Shown one piece after another: positions 1 to 8,606 of a stretch of DNA of 64,000 nt (positions are counted from its first letter, which is position 1; every line of letters begins with the position of its first letter). The position numbers were made by a program, and so were the translations under genes. The notes under the pieces were generated by a model, which had not been told where the DNA came from, did not search any database, and worked only from the letters and a program-made list of their open reading frames with translations. The DNA is from Vibrio sp. YMD68 (GTDB lineage: Bacteria; Pseudomonadota; Gammaproteobacteria; Enterobacterales; Vibrionaceae), in the NCBI RefSeq assembly GCF_029958905.1, contig NZ_CP124614.1:2356001-2420000 (forward strand). Direction: 5' to 3'.

Positions 1-571
1 GCTTGGGAAGTGCCAGTAACACACGAGCCTTACGTACTTGTTTCATTTCTTCCATTGTTTTAGACAGTTGACGTTCTCGGCTTAGTTTTAAACGTTCCAA
101 TTCTAATCGCTGAGAAACACCAAAGCCCATGTCTTGAAGCAGGATATCGTCACCAGCACTGCCCTGTTGGTTAAGACCAGCACGCGCTAGGTTGAGTTTT
201 AAATTATTGTAGTTATTCACCGGAACTAGAATGGTATTACCTTCTAGTGTGTAATCGAGTTTTTGCTGATCAAGGTAATCAAGAACGGGGATAAGCTCTT
301 CTGTCTCATAAGCCCCGAGTGGGCGCATTTCAGGCTCTTTCACCCAGAAAAAAAGCATCACAATGAGTGCGACACAGATAGAGATAGAAAGGACTAGAAC
401 GACTTGACGAAGTAGGTCTAAATCACCGATCGCCATATCAAATTTTGATGAGCTTTTTTCGTCGAGATCGGGGTTTTGCGTTTGTGTATCAAGATCGGAG
501 CTTGTGACCATCGAGTGACTGTCTGCAGAATCCGTTAATGCTAAGTCTGTATTTTGATTATCGTCAGTCAC
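1..571 (-). CDS. fliF: Flagellar MS-ring protein FliF, N-terminal part
   Basis: FliF forms the membrane/supramembrane ring on which the flagellar basal body is built. About 190 N-terminal residues are visible and the gene runs off the left edge of the window. The start is a GTG at 571, beginning VTDDNQNTDLALTD. An acidic, polar N-terminal tail of about 60 residues is followed by one hydrophobic transmembrane segment (QVVLVLSISICVALIVML) and then the YscJ/FliF-type periplasmic domain, with LARAGLNQQGSAGDD and MGFGVSQRLELE. It lies 14 bases after fliE and is probably co-transcribed from the sigma-54 promoter before fliE. Identity is firm; the GTG start is less certain. Confidence 0.93.
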   Translation of the reverse strand, partial: MTDDNQNTDLALTDSADSHSMVTSSDLDTQTQNPDLDEKSSSKFDMAIGDLDLLRQVVLVLSISICVALIVMLFFWVKEPEMRPLGAYETEELIPVLDYLDQQKLDYTLEGNTILVPVNNYNNLKLNLARAGLNQQGSAGDDILLQDMGFGVSQRLELERLKLSRERQLSKTMEEMKQVRKARVLLALPK

Positions 572-585
572 GTTTACTACCTAAA

Positions 586-897
586 TTATACTGGCATGTT
601 CATAAGTTCTTTGTACGCTTCAACCAATTTGTTGCGCACCTGAATCGTTGCTTCAAAAGCAACACTCGATTTATTACGAGCGATCATTACATCCGACAAT
701 GACACGTCTTCATCACCTCGATCAAAGCGCATTTGAAAGTCGCTTGACGATTTTGAAAGCCCATTAACGTTATTGATCGCTTTGTTCAGCATATTGCCAA
801 AATCGGCACCCACACTTTGGCCCGTGGCAGTCGGTTTTGTATTCGTGGCTTCAAACATGAGCGCTTGCATTTCGCCTTGTAGACCGTTAACTATCAT
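586..897 (-). CDS. fliE: Flagellar hook-basal body protein FliE
   Basis: FliE is the small adaptor that joins the MS ring to the proximal rod. The protein is 103 residues from the ATG at 897 (MIVNGLQGEMQ), preceded at a good distance by GAGG; a longer reading from 915 lacks such a site. The C-terminal half has the family pattern (VSLSDVMIARNKSSVAFEATIQVRNKLVEAYKELMNMPV). It is the first gene of the fliEF operon, downstream of flrC, and has its own sigma-54 promoter at 950-965, which fits activation by FlrC. Confidence 0.95.
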   Translation of the reverse strand: MIVNGLQGEMQALMFEATNTKPTATGQSVGADFGNMLNKAINNVNGLSKSSSDFQMRFDRGDEDVSLSDVMIARNKSSVAFEATIQVRNKLVEAYKELMNMPV

Positions 898-948
898 TAC
901 AACCTCAAATGCCAATTCTTTGACTTATGTTCATTCTTATTAAGTAAA

Positions 949-966
949 CAGCAATTAATATGCCAT
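949..966 (-). promoter_or_regulatory. Sigma-54 promoter of fliEF
   Basis: On the minus strand TGGCAT-N5-TTGCT has the invariant GG and GC with 10 bases between them. It lies about 52 bases before the fliE start, in the gap after flrC. This matches the RpoN -24/-12 consensus and the known FlrC dependence of this operon in V. cholerae. Confidence 0.82.
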
Positions 967-994
967 TATTTTGTGTCGCATCCTTTATTACTTT

Positions 995-2401
995 TTAGCC
1001 CGGTACATCGATGCCCGCATCTCTCATTTTAGCCAGTTTGTAGCGTAATGTTCGAGGGCTAATACCCAGTTTTTCGGCCATCTCTTTACGGCGACCATTG
1101 CACTCAACCAATGTATCTAAAATGATGCTGTACTCTTGATCTCGTAACTCTCCACCCAACCCAGATGAAGCAGAAGTTACCGCACTGGATGAATCAACCT
1201 CAGCAACGGGTTTAATCGACGGTGCCGCTATCCCAGTTTCAACCACTTGCTGCAGCCCACTAGCGTCTTGCCAATCGATCCCTTCGAGTAAGATATGCTC
1301 ACCGGTAATGTTTTGATTGTCGCTTAATATCAACGCACGCTGAACCACATTGTCCAGTTCACGAACATTTCCAGGCCAGCTGTATTGAAGCAACTTACTC
1401 AAGGCTTGAGCGTTAAGCTGTGGCACGGGGATACCGAGCTTTTTACAGTGTCTCTCAACCAAATGCTGAGCGAGCGGTTGGATATCTCCAGGTCTTTCGC
1501 TTAGCGCAGGCCAGGTAATTGGGAAGACGTTCAGTCGATAGTAGAGGTCTTCTCGGAAATTGCCCTCTTGCACATACTGCTTTAAGTCTCGGTTACTGGT
1601 GGCTAGAACACGCACGTCCAGTTGAACACTTTTTCGACTGCCTAAACGCTCGACTTCACGCTCTTGGATAACACGTAGCAATTTGGCTTGAAGATTTAAA
1701 TCCATCTCACTGATTTCATCAAGTAAGATCGTTCCGCCTTGTGCTTGCTCAAATTTCCCCGGACAAGCTTGTACCGCTCCGGTAAACGCGCCTTTTTCGT
1801 AACCAAACAGTGTGGCTTCTAACATATTGTCTGGAATTGCTGCGCAGTTGATCGCAACAAATGGCCCATCTTTTCTGTTCGACGCGTTATGAATATAGCG
1901 AGACATCACCTCTTTACCAGAACCACTCGGGCCAAGTACCATGACATTGGCATCGGTTTTGGCGACTTTATCAGCCAGCGCCAATAATTTTAGACTTTTT
2001 TCATCGGCAACGATGGCATCACCATTGTCATCGGATTTGACTGGCGCGTAACGACTGACCATATTGAGCAAGACTTCAGGCGCAAAAGGTTTCGCCATAT
2101 AGTCTATTGCCCCATCTTTCATCGCAGAGACAGCATCTTCAATATTGGCGTAAGCTGTCATGAGTAGCACAGGTAAATTTGGCCAATGTTGTTTGATGTT
2201 TCGCAACAGTGCCAGTCCCCCCATCCCAGCCATTTGTACATCAGAAACCACAATATCAACAGAGTTAGATTTCAGCTTAACCAACGCGTCTTCTGCACTG
2301 TCCGCTTCTAACCATTCATAACCGGCTAATGCCAATGTATCGACTAAAGCTTCACGTAGTCCCTCATCATCTTCTACTATCAAGACTTTACTTTGCGCCA
2401 T
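995..2401 (-). CDS. flrC: Sigma-54-dependent flagellar response regulator FlrC
   Basis: FlrC is the response regulator that activates hook-basal-body and flagellin genes once phosphorylated by FlrB. The 468 residues comprise a receiver domain (about 1-120; acidic pair at D11/D12, phospho-acceptor D54 in VVSDVQMAG, conserved K104), an AAA+ sigma-54 activator domain (about 130-370; Walker A GPSGSGKE at about 157-164, GAFTGA at 204-209, Walker B GGTILLDEISEM) and a C-terminal Fis-type helix-turn-helix (RRKEMAEKLGISPRTLRYKL). The Walker A is GPSGSGKE rather than the commoner GESGTGKE. The ATG at 2401 is three bases from the flrB stop, so flrBC is one operon. Confidence 0.97.
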   Translation of the reverse strand: MAQSKVLIVEDDEGLREALVDTLALAGYEWLEADSAEDALVKLKSNSVDIVVSDVQMAGMGGLALLRNIKQHWPNLPVLLMTAYANIEDAVSAMKDGAIDYMAKPFAPEVLLNMVSRYAPVKSDDNGDAIVADEKSLKLLALADKVAKTDANVMVLGPSGSGKEVMSRYIHNASNRKDGPFVAINCAAIPDNMLEATLFGYEKGAFTGAVQACPGKFEQAQGGTILLDEISEMDLNLQAKLLRVIQEREVERLGSRKSVQLDVRVLATSNRDLKQYVQEGNFREDLYYRLNVFPITWPALSERPGDIQPLAQHLVERHCKKLGIPVPQLNAQALSKLLQYSWPGNVRELDNVVQRALILSDNQNITGEHILLEGIDWQDASGLQQVVETGIAAPSIKPVAEVDSSSAVTSASSGLGGELRDQEYSIILDTLVECNGRRKEMAEKLGISPRTLRYKLAKMRDAGIDVPG

Positions 2402-2403
2402 GG

Positions 2404-3504
2404 TTATTCTCCGTTAGTGGTGACTGCTGATTCCGAATCCGACATTTGAGCTGTGGGAATCGTCTCTTGCGTATCTGAAGCGTGATGCTTTAAGGGTAGG
2501 CACATGGTGAAACATGCGCCATCGCCTTGCTCTGAAATAAGCTCTAATTGACCATCGTGGGCCCGACAAACCATTTGTACCACGGCTAGACCTAAGCCCG
2601 TTCCTTGAGATCGCGTGGTAAAGAACGGCTCCATAATTTTGCTTTGTAGCTCTTTAGGCACTCCCGGCCCACTGTCTTGCACCGAGATTTTGAGCCTGTC
2701 ATTAACAGGTCGGAAGAACACATCAATCTGTGCATTTTTTCCACTGATCTGAATGGCATTCAACACCAAGTTACTCAATGCAGAAGCGATGGCATTGGCG
2801 TTGCCTAATAAGGTCGTTTGCTCTTGTTCGACTTCTAAGCAGTAATCTATGTGGTTATGTTTCAGCGCCGTTTCCACCATTGGATTAAACTCTGCAACTA
2901 ATTCTCCAATCGTGAATGACTTCACGACTTTATTATCACCACCTTTAGCAAACAACAGCATGTCATTCACTTGCTTTTCTAAATCATGCAGTCTATCCAT
3001 AAGTTTAGATTGAAAACGGTCTTTCGTGGCCGGTGGCAGGTTCGGTGCTGCTAGATTGGATGCATATAACATCGCACTAGAGAGTGGCGTTCGTACTTGG
3101 TGCGCTAACGAAGCCACCATTTTCCCCAGCGATGACAAACGCTGAAGATCGCCAATTCTTGATTGAAGTAATCGAGTCTCAGTGAGATCGGTAATTAAAA
3201 TCAGTTGGCCGGTGTGCGATGCAGAAATCGCTAATCGGACTTTGCGACCATTGCGTAAGGAGATTTCGTGTCCATCATCTTCTCGCGGAGCAAAGGCAGA
3301 TTGAATAACGGTAAACCACTTTTCTCCAATCAAAGAGACTTCTAACAGCTTTTGAGCTTCTGGATTGGCTTCACGCACAACACCTTGGGTATCGAGCAAA
3401 ATGACACCGGCGGGCATAACGTCGAGTACTTGTTTGTAGCGCTCGACTTGATCTTCAAGCGTGTCTAGGTGCGACTGATGTTCTGTGGGTTCTGATGTTT
3501 GCAT
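2404..3504 (-). CDS. flrB: Flagellar sensor histidine kinase FlrB
   Basis: FlrB is a soluble kinase that phosphorylates FlrC. The 366-residue protein has an N-terminal coiled stretch, a PAS domain (about 25-115; VMPAGVILLDTQGVVREANPEA), a HisKA domain with the phosphorylated His in SLAHQVRTPLSSAM (about residue 135) and an HATPase_c domain with NAIQISGKN, DSGPGVP and GTGLGLAVVQ. No membrane segment is visible. The open frame extends to an ATG at 3564, but that codon lies inside the sigma-54 promoter, upstream of the expected transcript start, so the ATG at 3504 is chosen. Its ribosome binding site is poor. The leader contains a perfect 18-bp tandem duplication. Confidence 0.94.
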   Translation of the reverse strand: MQTSEPTEHQSHLDTLEDQVERYKQVLDVMPAGVILLDTQGVVREANPEAQKLLEVSLIGEKWFTVIQSAFAPREDDGHEISLRNGRKVRLAISASHTGQLILITDLTETRLLQSRIGDLQRLSSLGKMVASLAHQVRTPLSSAMLYASNLAAPNLPPATKDRFQSKLMDRLHDLEKQVNDMLLFAKGGDNKVVKSFTIGELVAEFNPMVETALKHNHIDYCLEVEQEQTTLLGNANAIASALSNLVLNAIQISGKNAQIDVFFRPVNDRLKISVQDSGPGVPKELQSKIMEPFFTTRSQGTGLGLAVVQMVCRAHDGQLELISEQGDGACFTMCLPLKHHASDTQETIPTAQMSDSESAVTTNGE

Positions 3505-3540
3505 GTCGATTTTCTGCCAATAGTCGATTTTCTGCCAATA
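3505..3540 (-). repeat. Perfect 18-bp tandem duplication in the flrB leader
   Basis: Two exact 18-bp copies (3505-3522 and 3523-3540) end directly at the flrB ATG. They lie between the predicted transcript start and the start codon. As 18 is a multiple of three, the upstream frame stays open, which explains the apparent YWQKID repeat in the longer reading. Confidence 0.95.
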
Positions 3541-3545
3541 AAAGG

Positions 3546-3584
3546 ACAATAGCCTGGCATGCAATTAACAAGCCAGGCTATTGT
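3546..3584. other. Perfect 13-bp inverted repeat between flrA and flrB
   Basis: The arms ACAATAGCCTGGC (3546-3558) and GCCAGGCTATTGT (3572-3584) are exact complements with a 13-base loop. For transcripts leaving flrA this gives a strong hairpin, though the following bases (CCTTTTATTGG) are only modestly U-rich. It overlaps the flrB sigma-54 promoter, so it may be a partial terminator, a protein site, or both. Confidence 0.85.
3560..3576 (-). promoter_or_regulatory. Sigma-54 promoter of flrBC
   Basis: The minus strand reads TGGCTT-N5-TTGCA, with GG and GC separated by 10 bases. The -24 element falls in one arm of the inverted repeat and the -12 element in its loop. The transcript should start near 3549, about 45 bases before the flrB ATG. 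FlrA activation of flrBC is established in V. cholerae. Confidence 0.82.
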
Positions 3585-3640
3585 TATTTAAAAATCAACG
3601 GGTTACACCTAAATCATTGAGCTGTCAACTAATTGACATG

Positions 3641-5110
3641 CTATCGCTGAATATCATATTTACGCATTTTTTCAACAAGCGTTGTCCGTCTCATCCCCAG
3701 CATATCAGCGGCTCGAGCAACAACACCACCTTGAGCATCAAGCGCTTGATTGATCATGTTTACTTCGAGATCAGCCAAGAGCTCTTTTAGATTAAGACCT
3801 TCTGGTGGAAGAGATTGTGGAGCATTTGCGATCATCTGCTCATGAAACGGGTCAACGTTTTCTAAACTGAAATCTTCTGAAAAGATGTCGGCTAAAACAT
3901 CGCGCTCTTGCTCTTCAATTGAAGCAAAGCTGGTGTTTTCAGGCTGAAATTCTGGAATATCACTGTAGCGATACTTAGTGGGAAGATGATTCACATCCAC
4001 TAAGCTGTTCGGGTACAAAATGATCATCCGTTCAATCAGATTCGCTAACTCACGAACATTACCCGGCCAGTCATGCTCCATTAATGAGTTAATCGACCTC
4101 GGAGTGAAACAAATAGGCTGACCGCCTTCGGCTTCCATGCGAGTCATTAATTCTTGAAGCAATAGCGGAATATCATCTTTACGATGTTTTAATGCCGGCA
4201 TTTCAATCGGAAAAACGTTCAAGCGATAATAAAGGTCTTCGCGAAAAGACTCCGCAGTAATCATTTCTTCTAAGTTTCGATGCGTGGCTGCAACAACCCG
4301 CACATTAACTCGGATCGTGGTATTTCCACCGACACGCTCAAAACAGCGTTCCTGAAGAACACGCAGCAGCTTGACTTGCATAGGCATTGGCATGTCGCCA
4401 ATTTCATCTAGGAAAAGCGTTCCACCTTCTGCAAGCTCAAATCGTCCTTTTCTTGAGGTGATCGCCCCAGTAAATGCACCTTTTTCGTGACCAAACAATT
4501 CACTTTCCAGTAAATCAGGAGGAATAGCCCCACAGTTGATCGGTACAAAAGGCCCCTTACGACGGGTGGAATGGTAATGAATGTTACGCGCTACCACTTC
4601 TTTACCCGTACCCGATTCGCCTAGAATTAAGACATTCGCTTCCGTATCGGAGACTTGTTCAATCAAATGTCTGACTTCTTGAATACCCAGGCTTTGACCG
4701 ACTAAACTGCGAAATAAGGTGTTTTTCCTAGAGAGAGAAGTTTGAACACCTTTACGACCAAGAAAGTCTTTGCAGTGTCTCAGCGCCTCACTAAGTTGCG
4801 GGTAATTTAGGGGAAACTCCAACTCTCCAACGTATTGTGGATAGTCGTCGACAGGGTACGCTTGTTTGCCCGCGACCAAGAGTGGGATGTGATGAACAGA
4901 TGAAAGCTGTTGACTCAAGCTAGAAGGCAGTACTTCCCCTTGTATAGAACCAAGAATGCATCCTGCTGAAAACTTTGACCAATCGATATCCTCGATATGA
5001 TCCGATGTCACTACTTCGCACTGCTCTCCAACGAATTCTAAAATATTACTGAGATTAATTCGCACTTGTGCGTCATCTTCAATCACAAGTATTTTTGATA
5101 AACCATGCAT
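3641..5110 (-). CDS. flrA: Master flagellar activator FlrA (sigma-54-dependent)
   Basis: FlrA (FleQ family) sits at the top of the polar-flagellum hierarchy and activates flrBC with sigma-54. The 489 residues comprise a receiver-like FleQ domain (1-130), an AAA+ domain with Walker A GESGTGKE (about 164-171), GAFTGA (211-216) and Walker [13 protein letters not shown], and a C-terminal helix-turn-helix ([22 protein letters not shown]). The receiver-like domain keeps EDD near residue 11, but the usual phospho-acceptor Asp is replaced (CILGSIQGE), as expected of the FleQ type. The gene is monocistronic, with terminator-like DNA on both sides. Confidence 0.97.
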   Translation of the reverse strand: MHGLSKILVIEDDAQVRINLSNILEFVGEQCEVVTSDHIEDIDWSKFSAGCILGSIQGEVLPSSLSQQLSSVHHIPLLVAGKQAYPVDDYPQYVGELEFPLNYPQLSEALRHCKDFLGRKGVQTSLSRKNTLFRSLVGQSLGIQEVRHLIEQVSDTEANVLILGESGTGKEVVARNIHYHSTRRKGPFVPINCGAIPPDLLESELFGHEKGAFTGAITSRKGRFELAEGGTLFLDEIGDMPMPMQVKLLRVLQERCFERVGGNTTIRVNVRVVAATHRNLEEMITAESFREDLYYRLNVFPIEMPALKHRKDDIPLLLQELMTRMEAEGGQPICFTPRSINSLMEHDWPGNVRELANLIERMIILYPNSLVDVNHLPTKYRYSDIPEFQPENTSFASIEEQERDVLADIFSEDFSLENVDPFHEQMIANAPQSLPPEGLNLKELLADLEVNMINQALDAQGGVVARAADMLGMRRTTLVEKMRKYDIQR

Positions 5111-5230
5111 AGGTGAGAATGATTGCCTTCATTTTGATAAGTTGGTGGCTAAATCTAATAGTCCGGAAACAAGGCGCTTACTTTGATAAGAGCTACTATA
5201 ACGATAGACAATTTATATAAATCAGCAACA

Positions 5231-5260
5231 AAAAAGCCACTACAATACTGTAAGTGGCTT
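5231..5260 (-). terminator. Rho-independent terminator after fliS
   Basis: On the minus strand the stem AGCCACT/AGTGGCT is followed directly by a T run. It lies about 80 bases after the fliS stop and before flrA, and closes the flaG-fliD-flaI-fliS operon. Confidence 0.85.
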
Positions 5261-5337
5261 CTATTTTATTTGATTAAAAAAATAAGGCAACTAAGCAATT
5301 ACTCGTTGTGAGGTTAATGTCATCTTTTGCTTAGGAA

Positions 5338-5748
5338 TTAGATACCAACGTCGGAGGCGGTCAAGTTATGATATTCCGTCGGAATTTGATCCCAAGCTGA
5401 CTTAATTTCACGAATAATATCGATAACATCGTCTATCGGCTGAGGGTCATTTTTATGGTTTGCCGCAGAAATTTGAGTGATCATGAACTCATAGAGTTGA
5501 TCCAGGTTTTTGGCAACATCTCCGCCATCACTCATCGATAAACAGCTTCTCAGGCTAATTATGATGTCCAGAGCTTTACCTAGGCGTTCACCTTTCACTG
5601 GAATATTACCCTGTTGCATCGCGGCTTTTCCTTGGATCAGTCGCTCAATAGCACCCGCCATAAGCATTTGCACAATTTTATGCGGTGACGCCGCACTCAA
5701 CTGACTGTCTACTGATACCTTTTTGTATGCCTGTAATGAACCACGCAT
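5338..5748 (-). CDS. fliS: Flagellin export chaperone FliS
   Basis: FliS binds flagellin C-termini in the cytoplasm and prevents premature polymerisation before export. The 136 residues match the family over its length: MRGSLQAYKKVSVDSQLSAA, then SPHKIVQMLMAGAIERL and the conserved ERLGKALDIIISLRSCL helix. A good ribosome binding site (AGAGGAACGTT) precedes the ATG at 5748. It is the last gene of flaG-fliD-flaI-fliS and is followed by a terminator. It is also called flaJ in V. cholerae. Confidence 0.95.
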   Translation of the reverse strand: MRGSLQAYKKVSVDSQLSAASPHKIVQMLMAGAIERLIQGKAAMQQGNIPVKGERLGKALDIIISLRSCLSMSDGGDVAKNLDQLYEFMITQISAANHKNDPQPIDDVIDIIREIKSAWDQIPTEYHNLTASDVGI

Positions 5749-5760
5749 AACGTTCCTCTT

Positions 5761-6081
5761 TTATAAAAACTTCTTGTATTGCTGAACAGACTTGTTGCCG
5801 TAACGGTACTTTTTGAGTGTACTGCCAATTTTCATTGTTTCTGATTGCATCAGCGTTACGATTTGTTTTGTCTGTTCAACTAAAGAGAGCCAATCATCTG
5901 ACTCAGCAAAACTCGGATTTTCTTTTATATAGTTTAAGATATTTTGCAATATCCGTTCCCTTTTATCGACCAGCTCCATAATATCTTCAGCATTAAAGTC
6001 ATTTGTTTGTAAAATACCTTTAATTTGGTGATCAATATCACGAATTTCATTCGTTGCCGCTACGTTGCTTTCGGTAACCAT
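5761..6081 (-). CDS. flaI: FlaI, FliT-like flagellar chaperone
   Basis: This 106-residue, mostly helical and charged cytoplasmic protein lies between fliD and fliS, the place held by flaI in V. cholerae and by the FliD chaperone FliT in enterics. The sequence shows heptad-like helices (VDKRERILQNILNYIKEN) and a basic C-terminus (KKYRYGNKSVQQYKKFL). Its start is 4 bases after the fliD stop and its stop 12 bases before fliS. The assignment rests on position and size more than on motifs; a role as FliD chaperone is inferred. Confidence 0.85.
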   Translation of the reverse strand: MVTESNVAATNEIRDIDHQIKGILQTNDFNAEDIMELVDKRERILQNILNYIKENPSFAESDDWLSLVEQTKQIVTLMQSETMKIGSTLKKYRYGNKSVQQYKKFL

Positions 6082-6085
6082 ACCA

Positions 6086-8077
6086 TTAACCTAATGCATT
6101 CATCATGCCGGCCAGTTGGTATTGCATTTTACTGGTTGAGTCCTGCATGCTGGCAAATTTTGAATGAGTCCGCTTCTCAAGACCTTCCATCCGGCGATCG
6201 AGTGCCGCTTGGTCGTCTGCTAGGCGGTAATTTCTCTCCACTAAGCTCTGCTCTCGAGTCCTTATCGATCCCGTTGCATTAGTCATACTGTGGATGGCAT
6301 CTTCCACTTTTTTAGCAAAACCCTGGTTGCCACCGAAGAAGTCACCCAACTTAGTGAAATTATTATTCAGTTGGCGATCAAGCATATTATAGTTGATTTC
6401 AAGCGTACCTTGACGAGTCGTGGTGATACCAAATTCAGTCAATGACTTTAGTTCGTCTGGTGCAGGCTCAATACTCGAAGAAAACACCGACTTCAATCGT
6501 GAGTCTGCACTTCGTACAATACTATCGCCTGCCAGTGGGCCAGCTTGTCCTGTACGAGGGTCTACGCCACCTAACTCTTTGCTAGTCTGATAAAACTGGT
6601 TGTAGGCCGCGACAAACTGTTCGATATCCTCTCGGACCCCTTGCCTGTCGTATTCGATATCAATTTCCGCAGGCGGTTTGTTTGGATCGGTTTTGCCTTT
6701 GATAGAAAGGTCAACACCTTCGATGGCATTCTCAATCACATTATTATTGCTTGAAAGCTGTGCGACACCATCAAGCATGACTTTTGAATCTTGCGCGGCT
6801 TGAACCTGTGTCATCCCCATATAGGAATCGAAAGCACTTTGTGCCGATTTTAAATCCGCGTCCGCTTGGTCAACTCGCTCCAAATAGGCACGTTCTTCCG
6901 GCGTTAATTTTGCCCTTTCCATCTGCTTTGCGCGTTCAGGGCTGATTTCCCCACTTTCAACGGCACGTGCAATGGCGGCTTTTTCTTCTGCCAATTTACG
7001 CTCTAATTCTTGTTTCGCCTCTTTTGGCGTAACGTAAGAATCCGTCAGGGTGCCTGACGCACTGTTGCTCCAACCGGGAACGTCCGATGATTTCTCTAAC
7101 GCTTTCGCATCGAGCTCTGGATCCGGTTCATAGTAAGAGTCGAGTAACGTTCCGGATGCCGTCTCCGTCCAACCAGGAATCCGATCTTGAGGCTTCACAT
7201 ACTTGTTCGCATCCGTTGCGGCTGCTATCGCATCTTTAGAAAGTTCATTACCTGCCAAGCCCGCTTTTTCAGCATTAGGATCGGCGTTAATCACGGCCTG
7301 AGATGCTTCATCAGCCAACTCTTGATCCACATCTTTTGCTGCGTCACTAATGGTGTCGGCGACTTTTTGCGCCAATTTTTGCTCGATTGGGGATAATGGA
7401 CTGATCAGTTCTTGCGCAGCGGAACGGGCTTTTTCTAAATCTTTAACACGTTCTTCAAGTGTTTTGTATTCCAGTTTATTTAGCGGATTTAAACTGTCGT
7501 CTGTTTGGGCCGAAATTTTGATGGCGTTTTCTTGCCCAGAAAGGTTTGATGCAACGATAAGCCTTGGGCCATCGACATCATTAATCACCGAGGCACGAAC
7601 ACCCGGGTTGCTTTTATTGCCGTTTATTTCTCTGACGACATCAACTAGGCTGGCGTTGTCTTTCACATCAATGGTGAAATCATTTCTTCCTAATTGAATC
7701 TGCAGCTTACCAGGGCCAAATTTATCATCATCAGACAATACATCTGATGCGACTTTATGACTCTGTGCAAGCTGCAACACATCGACAGAATATCTGCCTG
7801 CCATCGCTTCCGTATTCGCGGTTGCAGCGACGACACCCTCATTTGAGGTGCCGACAGTTCTGGCTGCAAACGCTTTCTCTTGCCGAAAGCTGGCCATGAG
7901 ATTTTTCATCGTATCCAGCGACTCTTTGAGTCGACCATAGGCGCTAATACTCGCATCAATATTAGTCCGCTCATTGTCAATGCGTTGCTGTTTAGGCATA
8001 CGCTCTGCATTGACAATTTTGCTGACCATAGAATTGATATCCATGCCAGTATTCATCCCCATAGGGCCTAAACTCAT
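6086..8077 (-). CDS. fliD: Flagellar filament cap protein FliD
   Basis: FliD caps the filament tip and guides flagellin assembly. It is 663 residues, longer than the enteric protein, like other Vibrio FliD. FliD_N covers about 10-110 (GMDINSMVSKIVNAERMPK) and FliD_C about 430-640 (YDRQGVREDIEQFVAAYNQFY; SVFSSSIEP; TEFGITTTRQGTLEIN). Between them lies a long acidic, Ala/Glu/Lys-rich insertion (about 200-420) with two copies of a PGW-x3-ASGTL-x-DSY motif (about 300-316 and 333-348). The ATG at 8077 follows GAGGTGATTTA. The gene is also known as flaH. Confidence 0.96.
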   Translation of the reverse strand: MSLGPMGMNTGMDINSMVSKIVNAERMPKQQRIDNERTNIDASISAYGRLKESLDTMKNLMASFRQEKAFAARTVGTSNEGVVAATANTEAMAGRYSVDVLQLAQSHKVASDVLSDDDKFGPGKLQIQLGRNDFTIDVKDNASLVDVVREINGNKSNPGVRASVINDVDGPRLIVASNLSGQENAIKISAQTDDSLNPLNKLEYKTLEERVKDLEKARSAAQELISPLSPIEQKLAQKVADTISDAAKDVDQELADEASQAVINADPNAEKAGLAGNELSKDAIAAATDANKYVKPQDRIPGWTETASGTLLDSYYEPDPELDAKALEKSSDVPGWSNSASGTLTDSYVTPKEAKQELERKLAEEKAAIARAVESGEISPERAKQMERAKLTPEERAYLERVDQADADLKSAQSAFDSYMGMTQVQAAQDSKVMLDGVAQLSSNNNVIENAIEGVDLSIKGKTDPNKPPAEIDIEYDRQGVREDIEQFVAAYNQFYQTSKELGGVDPRTGQAGPLAGDSIVRSADSRLKSVFSSSIEPAPDELKSLTEFGITTTRQGTLEINYNMLDRQLNNNFTKLGDFFGGNQGFAKKVEDAIHSMTNATGSIRTREQSLVERNYRLADDQAALDRRMEGLEKRTHSKFASMQDSTSKMQYQLAGMMNALG
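7034..7182 (-). repeat. Two-copy PGW/ASGTL/DSY motif repeat within fliD
   Basis: The coding region has two diverged copies of a 16-residue motif (IPGWTETASGTLLDSY and VPGWSNSASGTLTDSY), about 33 residues apart, in the surface-exposed central insertion. The copies differ at many bases, so the duplication is old. Confidence 0.8.
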
Positions 8078-8099
8078 TAAATCACCTCAAAAAACACGA

Positions 8100-8528
8100 T
8101 TATACCTTATCAATAACCAGCCCAGATGAATAACGGGCTGCCTGATCTCTAAGACGTCCTAACACCTCTAACATCTCCTCTTCCGGTATCTGGCGAATAA
8201 TATCTCCAGTACTGGCCTCATAGATGGTAACAACATCCCTTCCTGACTGCTCATCGACACGGAAGGATAAACCGGTATTGATAGAAGAAATGAAATCATT
8301 CATCTGCTCTACCATAGCCTCTCGCTCTTGTTTGTTCAGCTGTTCGCGCTGTTTAACCAGCTCAATTGTCGCCTCAACAGACTTTACGTGATTTTGGTTT
8401 ACTTGTGATGCTTTATTACTCTCCTTTCGGTAGGAAACATTGGGTGCACCATTGTTTTCTGAAGCAAGTTTAATGCCACCATTTGAGCCGTAAGGCTGGA
8501 TGATCGATGCATTGGATGATATGTCCAT
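8100..8528 (-). CDS. flaG: FlaG family flagellar protein
   Basis: FlaG is a small protein linked to filament length control. The 142 residues have a low-complexity polar N-terminal half (SENNGAPNVSYRKESNKASQ) and the conserved FlaG domain at the C-terminus (INTGLSFRVDEQSGRDVVTIYEASTGDIIRQIPEEEMLEVLGRL shortened here: FRVDEQSGRDVVTIYE, then DIIRQIPEEEML). The ATG at 8528 follows GGAAGGGAGACTGTT. It heads flaG-fliD-flaI-fliS; I find no convincing terminator or promoter between it and the flagellin gene upstream, so read-through from that gene is possible. Confidence 0.9.
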   Translation of the reverse strand: MDISSNASIIQPYGSNGGIKLASENNGAPNVSYRKESNKASQVNQNHVKSVEATIELVKQREQLNKQEREAMVEQMNDFISSINTGLSFRVDEQSGRDVVTIYEASTGDIIRQIPEEEMLEVLGRLRDQAARYSSGLVIDKV

Positions 8529-8606
8529 AACAGTCTCCCTTCCACCTTATAGGTCAGTAACTCTAAGAGCTACCTTTCCCAATAAGCTCCTGACGAAACC
8601 TACCGA

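Noticed and set aside
3505..3564. Longer FlrB starting at 3564
   Set aside because: That ATG is inside the sigma-54 promoter and inverted repeat, upstream of the expected transcript start; the extra residues are two copies of the 18-bp leader repeat.
5183..5211. Possible sigma-70 promoter of flrA (TTGTCT-N17-TATCAA on the minus strand)
   Set aside because: The position is right, but both boxes are weak and AT-rich DNA gives such matches by chance.
8529..8606. Promoter or terminator between flaB and flaG
   Set aside because: Only a short GAGCT/AGCTC stem and no RpoN or FliA match are visible, so read-through from flaB is left open.
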